Shown one piece after another: positions 12,801-25,600 of a stretch of 64,000 bases of DNA. The stretch is from Adineta vaga (Eukaryota > Rotifera), in contig CP075492.1 in NCBI GenBank assembly GCA_021613535.1, forward strand, positions 8,618,001 through 8,682,000. The letters run 5' to 3'. The stretch's first letter is position 1; every line of letters starts with the position of its first letter. The notes beneath the pieces were generated by a model, which did not search any database, had not been told where the DNA came from, and worked only from the letters and a program-made list of their open reading frames with translations. Made by a program: the position numbers and the translations under genes.

Positions 12801-14944
12801 TCCGCTCTTCGAGTGCATAAAGACATCCGGATGATTTTGTTTGATGAATTGATCGATCAAAGAATCTTATCTTTTCTTTTTCCGAAAATAATTCGATAGA
12901 AGTTAGAAGTATCGCAAACTGCTCATTTTTTAACAGACAGGAAACAGAAACAAAAACAAGTTTGTTCATGTCAATTGTAAAACAGATTGTCTTGGTTAAT
13001 ATCAGCTACATCGATGATTAATTGAACAAGTATAGACGTATGTGCATTCATTTTAAGTTTTCATTCAATCATTCTAAAGCTTCCTTGTCTATATCCATCA
13101 TATACTAACAAGACTATATGACCCATCAAACTATTTACTTGATCAGTTGATTTAAAAAGAAATGCACTAGTGTTTCTTTCATTGTCTACCTTTGTCTTTC
13201 GATTGAAGATATAAAGAGAGTGAAAACAGTTTAACTTTGTTGCTCCTCTATACTATACAGGTTGAGTGAAGGAAGACGACACACTCGAGAGTCAATCTGT
13301 TCAGTGTTCACACACACACGTATACAAACACATACATATATATACAAAGTGTTCATTATTTTTTTTGTCTCGATCGAACGCTTGTATAGAAAATGTGGAC
13401 ACTCTAATCATAGAGTGTACAAAAGAAAAGGACAAAAAATTGACAACGTAGGTGTGCATAGATGTATGCTTCATCACACATTGGCAGGCGATCATTCTTA
13501 TTATCTTTTCTTAGTCTTGATACATGGATACACGCGAGCAAGTTCAATTGTTCTTTTAAAGTGACATATAGACGAATAGCATATCAAAACAATTAACATC
13601 TACTCGGAAGATCAAAGACTGGTACTATTACAATACTCGTAATAATTATGATTAGCAAGAGGAAATTACTTTACGCATTACTATAACAGATGAAATATGG
13701 ATTTTTTTTTCTTATAGATAGTATACATATATAAACGACTAGAGTAGACAACAACAATAACAATAAAAAAGTTAGTAGTATGATCAACGCGTGTGTATAT
13801 ATATGTTTGCCGTTTAATCTGGTAGACATAACGTAAACATATACAACTGACTGACGGACTGGTTGACTGACTGAACAAGCAGCGTTTCATTAGGATATGC
13901 CTATAGCAGCCTTCCAAACGGTTGATTGCATGCTTTGTTCTGTCTGGTGTTGTCTATGTGTATATATGTATACATCAATTGAAACATGGAATAAGATATA
14001 TGACGCAAAGAGAATTGAAGATGTTGAAAAGATTATCGCCTGACTTCTCAACCTATCATGTATAATGTTCATCAATATGAACAAAAAGAAAAAGATAAGA
14101 TCCATGACAGTTTATGCCTTTAAGGTTACTGTTCACAGTACGAGATTAGATATATATTGTTAATATGTTTTCTTTTACAACATGATGACTTACTCATTAT
14201 AGTCATAATACTACATGTTTTATTGCTACAATCACATTGATATCGTGGTTCTTCATCGACATTTAAACATTCACATGATGAACTTGAACATAATGATATC
14301 TGTTGTTCACATACTTCAGATTGAAAATTGCTTGATAATGATGAAAAAAGTGGATTTTGAATACGTTCAGGACATCCACATAAACCATAACGAAGATTAC
14401 GTACAAAACCTTGAAAGGATGGAAATAAAAATTCACTTGTATGACGTTGTTTCTTATATAAATTCATTGGTAAACCGCCAATATAAACCATTGAACTTGT
14501 ATTTAGTGATGTAAATGGTAAATAATTCAAACTTTTCGATTTAATAATGCGATTTTCAACATTTCGCAATGCAACAGAATAGAGAACAAGTTCTGTAATT
14601 AACGAAGATCGTCGTTTAAAAACGATTTTATACCATTTATCATCATTAATTGAATGATCAAATTGTTGATAAGCTTTGTTATTTCCAAATTTTTGTTCAA
14701 CTAATAATTTTCCTTGATAAATCGAAACAATAATTGAATCCGAATAAAAATTATCATTTGTATAAAAAATTAAACCATTTCTTGTTTTCGTACGAAATTC
14801 AAATGAGAATGAGCCATTATTACACAAATATAAACGTGGATAAATAACAAATATTGAATTTTTATTGTTATTAATTTCATTTGAATGAAAATGAACTGAA
14901 TGTACATATGGAATAATGAACAATAGAATATACCATATACACAT
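3840..14944 (-). CDS. Axotactin/neurexin-like secreted multi-LamG protein (long form)
   Basis: Proposed exons: 14194-14944, 12383-12499, 12227-12325, 11774-12166, 9013-9242, 8811-8942, 8617-8751, 6482-7715, 4950-5761, 4769-4885, 4590-4709, 4398-4515 and 3840-3928; 1448 aa, phase consistent throughout. The ATG at 14944 begins a signal peptide (MCIWYILLFIIPYVHS). Then come a LamG domain (about 30-205), a short Cys-rich stretch, a concanavalin-like region with a C-W-D-L-x-x-C motif (about 255-453), and at least four further LamG domains. LamG hallmarks include NDGKWHKMNIERL, FIGCLENVTYN, NDGREHELVVKL, FVGCIRNVMLN and FVGCFANVSYN. No transmembrane segment is seen, unlike neurexins, so a secreted axotactin-type role in neuron-glia or synaptic adhesion is the best family guess. 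The first four exons could instead be a separate gene ending at an in-frame TGA at 11754. The last exon is the weakest. Confidence 0.68.
4295..4319. repeat. (TA)n microsatellite
   Basis: About 12 TA units in the last intron of the LamG gene. Confidence 0.85.
9466..9628 (-). CDS. Alternative first exon with its own signal peptide (short form of LamG gene)
   Basis: ATG at 9628 (MSFTKQFPFLVILFSLQI...) gives a clear signal peptide followed by an Asn/Ser/Pro-rich spacer. It ends at a phase-1 donor (G|GTAAGA) at 9466. It joins in phase to exon 9013-9242 and would give a 1049-aa short protein containing only the downstream LamG domains. The upstream exon ending at 11774 is also phase 1, so the same acceptor serves both leaders. 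This resembles the alpha/beta promoter arrangement of neurexins (inference). It could instead be the true first exon of a separate gene. Confidence 0.65.
10216..10275. repeat. Compound TG/TATG/TA microsatellite
   Basis: TG repeats grade into TATG and then about 13 TA units within non-coding DNA upstream of the alternative first exon at 9628. Confidence 0.8.
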
Positions 14945-16972
14945 TGTCGGTCTACAATACAATGTAAAAAAGAGTAAATGAGTCTAGAAGATGCATATGA
15001 CTTCAACAAAGAAGAAGAAGAAGAAGAAGAAGAAAGAAATGAATTCTTCGGTCGCGTTCTGCTAATTGTTCAATAGTTTTTCTTTTTCATTATATTGAAT
15101 ATTTGATTCTATAACGACGAATGACAAACTTTCTTTTATAATAAAGCCGACATCGACCTATATGAGGTATACTCGCCGGGATACTGATGTAAAGGAAGAA
15201 AACTGAATAATGTCCAGTATAGAGAAACCCTGGTGAGTCGAGTAGAATAAAGGAGAGAAAAAAGAAAACAATAAGGAACATTTACGTAAATCACCAGTCA
15301 TATCTATCTGTACCCTATTATGACTTGGAAGATCAAGGTAAAAAATCAATGGGGTCTTCTGAACTTCTCCATTCTACTTATTCCTGGACAAATGAGAAGA
15401 GAAAGAGAATCTTTTTTCTTCTCTTATATGTGCAATGATCGAATAAATACGTTCACTCACTCAGTTTCATGTATACATGTATGTGTTTGTCTCTTCTTCT
15501 ATTCTCTTTTCTTCTAGTTATTCTCCTTCTTTTTGCTGTTCAACAATATCCAATAATGCAAGACAAAGAGAAGCGAGAACACACGATATACTTATGTGCA
15601 TAAAAATAGGCCACCGTCGTCGTCTACGGCCATAGTTAATTATTTTGATGAGAACGAGAAAGGACTCAAACGTTGACTGACCATCTCCCTCTCTTCTTCT
15701 TCTTCTTCTTCTTTTTTTTCTCTATCGGCCACTTTTGAACGGTGTTAGAACAACTCAACAACTGTTCATCATTGTTTTATCCTTAGTTGTTGTCTATCAT
15801 TATCATCATTCTCTTCGATAAATAACGCTAAATTTAGAACATATATACACATATACATATCATTAGCCAACTTCTTTTTTTTGTCATCTATACCTATTTA
15901 AATTATGAAGATGATATGTGAAAAAGAGAAAAAAAACATATTTTACTACTAGATGATAGACAAAGATGATGATGATGATGATGATGCATGAAGATTTCAA
16001 AAATAGCTTTGTCTCATTGATCGAAATAAAATGAGTAATTTATCATATGATAAATACCAACTGGTAGATTTAACTGTATTTGATGAAATGTTTTAGAGAT
16101 GAGGGTTGTTTTTTTCTAATCAATGAATTATAATTCTTGCTTCGTTGTCAATAAACAATTATTGATCAAATGGCAGACTGACATGTAGTAATTTGATCTT
16201 GAGAAGATTTACTTGTATGAAAATTTCTTCGGAATTCTGTTAATAGGATATCACATCATTTTATTCAAATAGAAAAATTTAAGCAAAGTATATTAATTGA
16301 AAAAAATCACGATCTATTTGAAGACAATTATATTAGCATCAGGAGATCTCAATGAAACTTTAGAAAGTGAATAAATAATGTCATATGATGACACCTCAAT
16401 TTGTCTACGAAATGATACTTGAATATTCCACGTCACTAGTCATGAAGTATTTCGAATAGAAAGAAGTGATGAACTTTCGTGTTTCTTTGGTAACTGATTA
16501 TATATTGTTTCTATTTTTAACTTGAATTATGATCAAAATAGGCTTGAGATCGTAGCTGCAAGGTAAATGTTGTTACCACCGGAAATAGAAGTTGTAGGTG
16601 TAAATATTTCCTAGTTTATATCAATGAAAGCAAATGTTAGAAGAGACCTTTATGAAATATGACATTTATTGATCGAATAAATCAGAAAAAAACGGATATT
16701 GAAGGATTTTCTAAGCTTTGAGCTCGTTCACAATCAAGGTCATAGATCGAACAACGGAGATTGAATTGATTATATTTATATATACGTTTGCCTATGTTGA
16801 TTGTTTAACTTGTTTTTCTTTCCAGGTAAATAAAAAATATTGAACATCTCTATCTGATTCATTGACAATAAACAACAATATAAATTGTTCAATAATAAAA
16901 AATAGAAATGTTCTTTTTTTTTAAAAATCAAAATCCAATTGTACATGAAGACTTTAGTATAAGATATAAACA
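14945..16972. other. Non-coding region upstream of the LamG gene
   Basis: About 2 kb, AT-rich, with an AAG run at about 15008-15035, a TTC run near 15690-15720 and a GAT run near 15967-15987. Open frames are short and low in complexity. I see no exon. The LamG promoter is expected near 14950-15100. Confidence 0.55.
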
Positions 16973-17299
16973 TCATAAAATTACACAGGATTTGGATTTT
17001 TGATTTGTCTGATGTGTTTGTGAAGATTTATAACCATTCATATCAGATCTTTGTTCTTGATGATATCGAGCACTTGTATGAGAACCCACACGTTGTCTTG
17101 TATCATTTTCATTATTATGAATTTGATTACCAGTTTTTGATAATCGACGTGGATTATCATCCATACGAAATGTTTCAGGAACATCAGCACCTAAAAATCG
17201 ATCACGATGTGGTGTATCATGTTCACAATGGAAGACATTCTTTCGTTGACATATTGCACAACGAAAATCTGTTCGCATTTGTTGATAATGCGTACTCAT
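16973..17299 (-). CDS. Small protein with Cys/His cluster and C-terminal CaaX box
   Basis: A single 108-codon frame starts at the ATG at 17299. Near the N-terminus is CAICQ followed by FHCEHD (about residues 15-28), a Cys/His arrangement that could bind a metal. The middle is charged and polar with many Arg, Asn and Gln. The last four residues are CVIL after a Lys/Ser stretch (KSKSCVIL), a CaaX prenylation box; Leu at X favours geranylgeranylation by family rules. The ATG lies directly after a possible splice acceptor (TTCTCTATAG), so a 5' UTR intron or an upstream coding exon is possible. I do not recognise the family. It probably sits on a membrane through the lipid tail. Confidence 0.6.
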   Translation of the reverse strand: MSTHYQQMRTDFRCAICQRKNVFHCEHDTPHRDRFLGADVPETFRMDDNPRRLSKTGNQIHNNENDTRQRVGSHTSARYHQEQRSDMNGYKSSQTHQTNQKSKSCVIL

Positions 17300-19055
17300 C
17301 TATAGAGAAATTGATAAATCTTAAAAGAAAACATACAATAATTATTCATTTAAAAGATCAATCGAAATGAAAAGGTTCCATGATTTAAATTCTAATTTAT
17401 AGGTGTGAGAAAATTACAGGTAGGAAATTGAGAATATAAAATATATTCAAACATACTGCAGACAACTCGTTGATTTTCATATGTGAGTGTGTGTGTGTGT
17501 GTGGACATACACGTTTATGCTCGTATATTTCTTACCTTTATAATAAAGAATGGTAACGAAAAAAAAAACAGACTAGAAGTGATTTTTAATGATGAACAAA
17601 CGTTATAGCATTTCTTTGACACTCTCTGATTTCTTTTTTCTTCTTCTTCTATAATACGGCATAGATGTATTTAAAAGATGAAGATATATAACAGAGGTTT
17701 CTTTTTTTCTTCTCGCTTCTTTTTTTTACACTTACATACACACGATCGAAAGAAGAAAAATTGTTACCTAGACAACCGATCAGCAGTATATATATACAGA
17801 GAAAGAATGAAAAATCAATCGAGTATTAAAGATATTATATGCAATTAAATGGAACATATTAAATATGAACGTCTTGTCTATGTTAAGATATAGAATGCGT
17901 CCTTTCTTTTTTCTTCATGTATATTTTTGAACATGTCTATTGCAGAAAAGTTTGAATTGTGCATTTTTTCTTTTATATATTTGCATATGTTTTATTAATC
18001 GGAGACCTAACGACCATCGAGTGTGGCTTCCGTTTTCTGTAATGTTGTTTAATTGTTCGAGTAAAGACATGTATTTGTTTTTATTGCACATGATTTGAGT
18101 AAATAAATACTAGTTTCGTCTGAATAACTTAGCTCATAAAATATACATTATTAGATTCATACCTTTGAAATTGACCTATTTTAGTCGTTTGTAACACAGA
18201 TTGATAACATCTTTAATTTAATAGACAAAAACGTCATTTATCACGATATATTATCATCAAATCTGTATGTGAATGGCTTCGTTCTATTGTTAAACTTTAT
18301 CAGAATGACCTTATGATTAAATTAAGTGTAACTGATTGTTCAATCAAGTATAACGTTATTCTTCCATCAATATCGATTTGTCATAGAGATTTTTAACAGT
18401 AATCTATTACTTTTCAATCTGATTATTTCGCTTATCAAATTTATCTTTGATCTTGGATTTGATAGGAACGTGCCTTACACGTGTGTGATGTTTAATCTGT
18501 TTGTTCATTTTAACAACATCCATATACGACGAATAATGCAACGTATTCTTCTTACGTTCATATCAATATTCAACAATATGATCATAGACTTCCGGTGAAT
18601 GTGTGTATTTATCACCTTTATCGAACTTAGCATAATCTTTCTTTCGTTGAATTCATTTTGAGTTCTGTTTTCTCTCTCTCTCTCTTCTGTTGTAATATAA
18701 ATCAAATGTCATTATCTGTAAGTGTCTCTTCGATGGAAGTACAATCATTAGAAACAAGAAAATGTATTATCCGTCAAATAGCTCAATGTCTTCACAGATC
18801 AGCGATGAAATTGATGAAAAACAATTGAAATTATCATTTTTGACATCTATCAAACGGCGTTGTGGTTCAATATTTGATTTAATTATCTATTTCATTACTG
18901 TCTTGTTCTAATTTCTTTTCCTTTTTTTTAATATAATACATATAAAGACAAAAAAAAAGAAAGAAATTATAATAAACAACAGCAATATAATTTAAATAAG
19001 TTTTAATATATTTCTTTATTTCTCTTTCTTTATATATATATATAGATATTAGACA
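17300..19055. other. Non-coding region
   Basis: About 1.75 kb without a supportable exon. It contains a TG run at about 17486-17503, (TA)n near 17789 and 19032-19044, and many homopolymer tracts. It is expected to hold the 5' region of the CaaX gene and the 3' UTR of the membrane-protein gene. Confidence 0.5.
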
Positions 19056-20029
19056 TTACCTCACCGCTTGTGGCATTTTATCATTGAGTAGAAGTCTTAA
19101 TTCATGTTGTGCACGACGCCAATCTTTTTCCGGTTCAAAATCATCAAGTTCAATAATATCGGTTTGTAAACGATCACAATCCGTAATCATTACCGTAGGC
19201 AATGGTGTTGTTTTCAATGATACTAATGGAATACTCGATGATGTCGAGGCACTACTTGACGATAGATAGGTGGCATTAGTAATCTGACTAAATGTTGTTG
19301 TTGTTGATGATTGAGATGACTGTCGTTTTAAATTAACGAAACGATTTGTTCGTGTTTTTCCAACAGATGGTTCATTGACTGGTACAATTATCGATGGTGT
19401 TGGAGTATTTAAATCTGCTGTTGATGATGCAAGTGTCGATTGTGAATAAGCAAAATTTCGACATGCTGGATAATAAAGTAAAGATGCACGCCACCACTTG
19501 CCGATGAAGCTAAAGTTGATCGACTAAATGCTAAATTCGATATTCCAGCTGTAATCGGTAATGATAATTCAAATTCTTCTTCAGGTATTCGTTCACATGG
19601 CGCAGCAAAATGTCGATGTTCATGCGCAGTTCGTGATCGTTCGGAAAGGAATGATACTGAAGTAAAAACACTTGCTTGATCATCATCGTCATCATCTTCG
19701 TCATTATCAGAATTCGTATCACGTCTTAAAGTTGTCTGCATAGGTGCTAATAGAGATGATGGTGGTAACGATCGATTATAGCGACATAGTTTTAGGCTCG
19801 TTTTCTTTTTTAAACGACGAAATGTTTGAATCGATGCAAAAATAAGTCCCATTATTAACCAAAGAAAACATATGGAACCAAATAGAATTAGAAGACGTTT
19901 GAACATACTTGTATAATATGATGAGTCATAGATATGTTCAGTAGATGAGAATGATAATAGAGTAGCATTTGTCGACATTGTCATAATACTTGTTGTAGAT
20001 GAAATAATTAACATTTTATATATGAACAT
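19056..20029 (-). pseudogene. Single-pass membrane protein with apparent one-base frameshift
   Basis: From the ATG at 20029 the frame gives a short N-terminal part with an NAT glycosylation site, one hydrophobic segment (about residues 46-68, LLILFGSICFLWLIMGLIFA) and a basic stop-transfer run (RRLKKK). An acidic Asp-rich stretch and a Ser/Thr-rich tail follow. After ...STLASSASGG (about 19495) the frame hits an early end, whereas the frame shifted by one base continues for about 140 codons to a TAA at 19056-19058, with similar composition and a charged end (DIIELDDFEPEKDWRRAQHE). No credible intron explains the change. A one-base deletion, real or an assembly error, is the simplest reading; intact length would be about 324 aa. 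The family is unknown; probably a cell-surface protein. Confidence 0.6.
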
Positions 20030-22605
20030 GTTTAATTCTATGAGTAGAAAACATTGAGAAGCAAGAGTTTGCTTTTTCTACAACCAATATGATGAATGTT
20101 GGCCACAGGAGATCGATCCGTTTACTTAAAAGAACGACAGTAGATCGAACGATCGGAGGCGAGAACAACAGAGGAAAGAGAGTGAGAGGGAGAGAGAGAA
20201 AGAGAAATATTATAATTGCTTCTAGCTTTGTCTCTACCTCCTACCGAAACTCAACAACCGATGGAAAACTAGTAGTTCATGTTTTATTTATTTTCGATCT
20301 AATATGATTCTATGTTATTCAGTAAAGAATACTCTCACACTATATCGACATCGATCATCTCTATGAACACGAAAGACAAAAGAGAGCAAGAAATAGGCAC
20401 AGAGGAAACAAAATAGAATGTGAATGAAGAGTTCGAATCAAGTGAACTAGCGTTGTTAGAAAAAGTACTATTATGTGTTAGAAAGAGACGGATTTCAGAT
20501 AGAATTAAGATTCATTAGCTTTTATCTTTCTCTTATTTGATGCTGATAGAATAGATCAATATCTCTGCGATATTGATTGACAAATTACCATTTTTTTTTG
20601 TGTTTGTCCTGTCGCTAGATACACTGAGAAAAGGCTGTCTAGTGTTCTTAGTTTCTCTTGTGTTTTTTTTCGCCACATCGTCTTTTCTTTCTATTTTTTT
20701 TTGGTTTTTATCCTATTTCAGTTGTTGCTCTAGACGCGAATGAGGGTGAAGAAACGGAAGGGAAAACTTTGTGCGTAGACGTACACATTCAACAAGATGA
20801 CGTGCGTATAATCATCTGTCCAACATCATTGTCCTCAATACATTCATAGATACATACTGAACTTGTTTCTTGATTTAAGCCGATCAGAAGAAACTAATGT
20901 AGTTAATTGAAAAAGGGCATAGAGTTAAAAGGATTCCATATTGGCACCTGCTCATCTATCAATGTCATAGTCTTGAAATATAAGCCATTCAATGTCAATG
21001 AATTCATTTGTTTCGATATGTGCATTAGAGCAGATGGAATAACTTTCTTTTATCGTTTCTCTAATTATATTCCAGTTACTATTTGTTTATATACATGCGT
21101 ATATATACATTAGTTCTGAGAATAGTAACAGGTGAGGGACAAAAAAAGTCATGTTTAGAAATAAAATTAGCTGATGTCGAGTTTTGTGATTCGACAAATA
21201 ATGATGTGTTTTTTGTCTTCTTGTCCTATTATCTTTTCTCGCTTGTCGATCGAACTAATATAACAAAAGTCTCAAAGGACAATGATGTTACTATCTACTC
21301 TTAAAATAGTGCTTGTTGACGAACTGGCCTGGCCAAGATATGTGTTGATAATGAGAAGGCGGAAGCGTCAAGAGAGAAATGCAAAGAACATAAGCTCAAG
21401 GTTGTTAAGTTTGGAAGATTAATGTCATTCAACATCGACTTAACAGATGAAGAGTAGAAATGTTATGAGAAAAAGGGATATTAAAAAAAATCCACCGTAA
21501 AATTATACTGATGAAAATGTGTCAGATAACAATACGAATGAAAAATCGTATTTCATGTCATTTTTCTTTCTATAGAGATAGACAGAGTTCTATACGAATA
21601 AAATGATGAATGATAATTGGATTCCTACTTCCTTTTTGTTTCAGTAACAATCTATACGAGGTGATTGAGTATCAATTAATATGAAACTTCCGCCTGTTTG
21701 CCATTTTGTTTGTTCAGGTGATAAGTAGAAAAACAGATAAATAAATAGAAATGTTATAATAGATTCTCATTTCAAGCGTTTCTTTTCGTCTCATTATTTG
21801 TTGCCAAAAAAACATCGAGTTTTTACTCAATAGGATAATCAGTCTCTTAGTAAATCATACATTACAAACAAATATTGATTCTGACGAAAAAAATATAGTA
21901 AAGCAAACAATTTCCGTAGTATTTATCTTAATAGTTAGATGAAATATTCGCTTCGATTATTATTATTATTATTATTCATATGCTGATGACAAATGATTAG
22001 CTCTATTTATCTCACTTGAAATTACTACAAGAAGAAAAACACATTTCTTTTGAATAAGATACAGAGCAACTGTGAATTAAAAGATGAAAGATTATATTTA
22101 AATTTGTATTTTAGTTCGATTTGTCAGAAGCTGTGGACGTTATGGTATTTATATCTTGCAAAGAAATCAATTGGTATCGTATTCATGAAATCTTCATATA
22201 TCAATTTCATGATATTATCCAGCTGTTGTTTAGATATTGTCTTTCTCTTTTCACTTACGAATTCTATCAAGTGTCTCTTCTTTGTGTCGTTGATATGGTT
22301 CTTGTCGAACTTGATATAAATCAAATTGGCAAAATCATTAAATACACATTTATTTATTTTCTCATCTGGCCAGAAAACAGAGAGAGTACAAAAGAAAAAA
22401 CGAAAAAAAAGAAGAAGAAGAAGAGGGAAAGAAAACAAGCATAATCCATAAATAAATTGTAACTAAAAATATTTTTCTTACATGCATACGTACCAATCAT
22501 GTCGAGAAGAGAGAGAGAGATAGAAAGAAAACACACACATACATAAATACATACAAAGAATGTAATCTCGGCAAGCCAATTGGGACCAAGAAAGAGAGAA
22601 AGAAG
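20030..22605. other. Non-coding region downstream of RIM
   Basis: About 2.6 kb with no exon that I can support. It contains a (TTA)n run at about 21957-21976 and a purine run of AAG/GAG near 22400-22435. The longest open frames (about 105 codons, both strands near 22121-22444) are low-complexity and overlap each other antisense. Confidence 0.5.
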
Positions 22606-25600
22606 TCAAGATCTAAATAGTTCAATTAAATTCATATGAAAAGAAATAAATATAGATCATACCTGAAATTAGTTTTAAATGAATTGAATGAATCATTTGT
22701 TTCTGTTGAAGTTCTTCGTTTTGATGATTGTTGGACAATCGTATAATTATTCATTAGAGAATTAGCAGAAAATAATTTATACCAATCTAATACTTGAGCT
22801 CCAGTACTTAAACGAAGTTCTTCAAGATTTATTTGACAAACGCCCATAAAAACTTTTCGATCTAATTTTCCATAATCACCCCAAACACCAATCTGAAAAT
22901 GTCGAATATGTCATAGAAATATGAATAAAAACGAGCAAACTTTACCTGTAAAACTTTATCTCGATAATTTTCTTTAAAGATTAATGTTTGTTGTATCAAT
23001 GGATCTAATGTTCGACGTGTAGTTCGTGTACGTTGTTTTTCAACACAAGTTTTACCATCAAGTAAATACACTTTGACATAAGGTGCTAAAAATAAATTTG
23101 AACATAAACATTGATACAATCAATAATTCTACCTGGTGGCATTTTATATAGAGGTTTTTGCTGTAAATTTCGTGCTCGAACTATTTCGACTTCTAAGAGA
23201 CCATGTTGATCACGAAGACCAACTTGAATTTCACCGTGACATGGAGAAGCAAGAACTTGTCGACCAACTAACTGTCCAGTACCAAGACCTTCAATAAAGT
23301 CAGCAAATTGATGTTCATGTGGTAATTTAAGTGCACCGGACCATAATCTAAGAATAATAGGAAAAAATGCCTTTCTATAAATTGTTTTCTGATGTGAAAA
23401 GAAAGGTAAATAAGTAGAAAATACACATCTAGGAAATGCTTTTAGTTTACTAAAATCGATCATTTGTTTAGATATACATTATTTGTAACTGAGCCACTTC
23501 ATATGCATTAAATGAAGAATGCCTGAAGCTTTTCGGCATGATCTATGAAACATCAATTGCTTTTAGTGCGATAGAAAGTAATTCTGACAGTTAACATACG
23601 ATGAGCATCATATATAAATTAATATTAATACTAATTAACTTATTGTTGAAAAGAATTGTAGTAGAAGAAACGTTGTTTGAAAGAAAAACTCTTATAAGAT
23701 TTCATAATTATATAATACGGATTGAGAGAATGTGTTAATCACGAATAAATGAACAAAAGACTTTGTATTTATAATACTATTATTCTACTTAAGAATAATA
23801 AGAATATGTTTAAGATTATATGGGATGTGATTTTGTTTAAGAATAGGAGAAGTTCAATCGATCACTTCAGAACTCGAAGAGAAATTAAATTAACCGAGTC
23901 TGGGTCGGAAAGATATTCGATCACTCGTATTCGAGTCCGAGAAAAATTTAATCAACCAAATTCAAGTTCAAAAACTTTTCTCCTTCTCTTTTTCTTTGGA
24001 CAAAAGAAAATCTGCTCGATTTACTTCATATCATGTGGCATTGAATGATGTTGATCACGTTGATGAGTTAATGCTAATGGTGATTGTGTTAGATCTGTTG
24101 GTGGCGCACTTGAAGGTGTTTCATTTTCTTTACTCGTTTGTTTTTGTAATGTCCTACTACGTAAATGAGGTTGAACACCGATTTCTTCACTACGTTGAAA
24201 ACCAAATCTTTTTCCTAGAAAAATATCGTAAATCATATGAGAGTTTTTTTTATTATCAAGATATTATCTACCATAGCCAAGATTAGATGTACTATTTGTC
24301 TTTTTTGATAATCCAAGTATGACAAGTGCTTTTGATGACATTGATGGTCGACGTTTTTTATTTGATTCACCAGGTTGTGAAGTCAATACAGAGTCCGATA
24401 ATGTTCCATCATTACGTGGATCAGTTTTGGTTGTTACAGCTGTATTTATTAGTTTATCACCAGGAGTTATTGATGAAGTTATTGTATCATTTTTTCCTGT
24501 TACCATTGCTGCTGTTGCTGCTGTCGTTGTTGGTGCTGTTGCTGATGGCGGTGGATGCCTTACTGTATCATGTGTACTCATAGCAATTTGTCGAAGTTCT
24601 TCTTCGTTTAATTGGACTTCATCATCACGATGGAAATGATGATGCTCATGTAGACGAGGATGTGCCCTGTAAAGATGAAGATTGTTGGAAGTAAAAAAAT
24701 AGACAGAAAAGCAACGAGTTAGATCGTACCCTATTTTCCGAATATTTCGAGGTCGTTCGGATTGTGTTGATATCATACTAACTGAACTAATCTTAGAAAC
24801 AGTGGATAATTCTGATCCATCGGAATCTACATCATCACCGGGAGTCTCTGAAGGTTCTAGATAATGGAACGATAATAATTAATTTTAGCAGAAAAAAGAA
24901 ATATTTCTACCTCTTCTCTTGATATTTTTTCTATATTTTTCTTCGAATGATTTCAGTTTTGATTTTTCTAGATCAGCTCGATTTTGTCCAGCTGATGTTG
25001 TACGTCTCGTTAATACCGGATTAAGATAGGGTGTATTTGGTACACTTTTATCTCGAATAATTGGTATACGTGGTCGTGAAGATGACTTTTCTTTCAAACC
25101 GGAACTTGATATTATTGTGCTGGATGGAGTTTTTTGTGCTAGATTCGTCATTGATTCATATGGTTTGGTTACTAACGGTATTTGATGTAGATGTGGAGAA
25201 TCAATATCAATTGATTTACTGGTTTGAAATGATGAACGTTGTGTGGTTGTTGAAGGAAGTTGCATGGCTTCGTTATTAAATATTTGTATACGATCTTCAT
25301 ACATTTGTCGTTTTTCATTGATATTCGTTTCATTTAATGACCGTTGTTGTTGCATATGAAGACGTAATTTTAATTGGGTAGCTTTTTGTATTAAATCTTG
25401 AGAAACTAAAATTCGTTAGACAAAAAACAAAATGAAAAATGAATTCATGTTTGTTTTTAATTTTCATAATGAAACCTTTTTCCCGATTTGCATGTAATTG
25501 AGCTGCAGGAATATTTGGCAATTGTCTTTTACGATTACTTGTTTGATTACTAGAAAATAAATCATTAATATATGGAAGAAAATGATTGATTAGTTTGAGC

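Noticed and set aside
22121-22444. Overlapping open frames of about 105 codons on both strands
   Set aside because: They are antisense to each other, run into simple AAG/TTC tracts and show no motif. Treated as chance.
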